DNA from: Bacteroidales bacterium
Lineage (GTDB): Bacteria; Bacteroidota; Bacteroidia; Bacteroidales; JAFGUD01
Direction of reading: 5' to 3'
Assembly: GCA_016938685.1 (NCBI GenBank)
Contig: JAFGUD010000076.1
Coordinates: 1-46,994, forward strand
Length of the DNA: 46,994 bases
The notes under the pieces were generated by a model that was given only the letters and a program-made list of their open reading frames with translations, was not told where the DNA came from and made no database searches. Position numbers and translations under genes: made by a program. The stretch's first letter is position 1, and every line of letters starts with the position of its first letter. This document shows positions 46,478 through 46,994 of the stretch, in pieces.

Positions 46478-46879
46478 ATGAACATTACTCACATTGAACA
46501 CATTGGAATTGCAGTAAAAAGCATCGAAGAAGCAAAAAAATATTACGAAGATATTCTAGGCTTAAAATGCTATGCCGAAGAAGAAGTTTCGGATCAAAAA
46601 GTAAAAACCGCTTTTTTTCTTGTAGGACAAACAAAAATTGAATTACTAGAAGCAACATCAGAAGATAGTTCAGTAGCCAAATTTATTGAAAAACGTGGCG
46701 AAGGAATCCATCATATTGCTTTTGCTAATGAAAACACAGATAAAGCGTTAAAAGAAGTTGAAGAAAAAGGCGTTGTGCTTATTGACAAACAAGCCAGAAA
46801 AGGAGCAGAAGAATTAAGCATAGGTTTTCTTCATCCTAAATCAACATTTGGAGTACTAACAGAATTTTGCAGCAAATAA
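46478..46879 (+). CDS. mce: Methylmalonyl-CoA epimerase
   Basis: This 133-residue enzyme of the VOC (glyoxalase) superfamily interconverts the (2S) and (2R) forms of methylmalonyl-CoA, linking succinyl-CoA and propionyl-CoA metabolism. Metal ligands fit the family: H8 in IEHIGIAV, E55 in KIELLEAT, H79 in EGIHHIAF and E129 in GVLTEFCS. The length and end (VLTEFCSK) are typical. The mutase genes usually found nearby are not in the window, possibly because it ends just after. The octamer repeat array begins soon after its stop codon. Confidence 0.96.
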   Translation: MNITHIEHIGIAVKSIEEAKKYYEDILGLKCYAEEEVSDQKVKTAFFLVGQTKIELLEATSEDSSVAKFIEKRGEGIHHIAFANENTDKALKEVEEKGVVLIDKQARKGAEELSIGFLHPKSTFGVLTEFCSK

Positions 46880-46881
46880 AT

Positions 46882-46994
46882 CAGTTAATCAGTATCGAGT
46901 TAACCAATTATCGAGTTAACCAGTTAACCAGTTATCGAGTTAACCAGTTAACCAGTTATCGAGTTAACCAGTTAACCAGTTATCGAGTTAACCA
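46882..46994 (+). repeat. Octamer-based tandem repeat array (cut by the window end)
   Basis: From 46911 three perfect 24-bp units run head to tail (46911-46934, 46935-46958, 46959-46982) and a fourth starts at 46983. Each unit is itself three octamers: two copies of GTTAACCA and one GTTATCGA (one register). A degenerate edge at 46882-46910 joins it to the epimerase 3' end. The array continues beyond the window, so total copy number is unknown. A diverged relative lies at 16414-16461. Confidence 0.9.

Noticed and set aside
46882..46994. CRISPR array at the right edge
   Set aside because: There are no spacers: the 24-bp units are directly joined and internally repetitive, so this is a tandem repeat.

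Overview
The window is AT-rich DNA of a Bacteroidota (Bacteroidetes) bacterium. The evidence is several exported proteins ending in type IX secretion (T9SS) type-A sorting domains, many small lipoproteins, almost no Shine-Dalgarno sequences, and repeated -7 boxes of the Bacteroidetes form TAnnTTTG. No species can be named from the sequence alone. No rRNA, tRNA, CRISPR array, prophage or complete insertion sequence was recognised.

Layout. (1) 1-557 holds no gene and looks decayed. (2) 558-2523 (minus) is a two-gene Septu-like defence system, an ABC/SMC-type ATPase with an HNH nuclease, directly downstream of valS (2565-5195). (3) 5572-14917 (minus) is a surface-protein block: a subtilisin-like protease, a peroxiredoxin remnant, a C45-type Ntn hydrolase, two five-PKD adhesin-like proteins and a DUF4382-like lipoprotein between them. 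The three PKD/lipoprotein genes share a 20-bp operator-like motif at identical distance from the -7 box. (4) 15068-15712 (plus) is a VapBC-like pair whose PIN toxin is frameshifted. (5) 15715-21505 (minus) is a probable operon of a PorE-like OmpA protein, a lipoprotein, a TPR histidine kinase and a NarL-type response regulator, followed by a beta-propeller lipoprotein (21773-22933). (6) 23406-36007 (plus) is a 12.6-kb chemosensory operon: three receptors, CheR, a double-receiver regulator, CheA, CheW, CheB and a fourth receptor, ended by a clear terminator. (7) 36111-46879 is mixed: lipoproteins, a RelBE/ParE-like toxin-antitoxin pair, mfd, another T9SS protein, a TPR protein and methylmalonyl-CoA epimerase. 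The window ends inside an octamer-based tandem repeat that has a diverged relative at 16414-16461.

How the genes may work together. The four receptors have different periplasmic Cache sensors, and three of them share almost the same signalling tip, so they probably feed one CheA/CheW array. No flagellar genes are present, so the output may be gliding, type IV pili or a non-motility function. The PorE-like/kinase/regulator operon lies next to the co-regulated PKD block, which makes the regulator a candidate controller of that block; this is inference. The items most worth following are the fixed-spacing operator (12041, 13274, 14993), the double-receiver chemotaxis regulator, the co-operonic PorE-like/two-component set and the octamer repeats.
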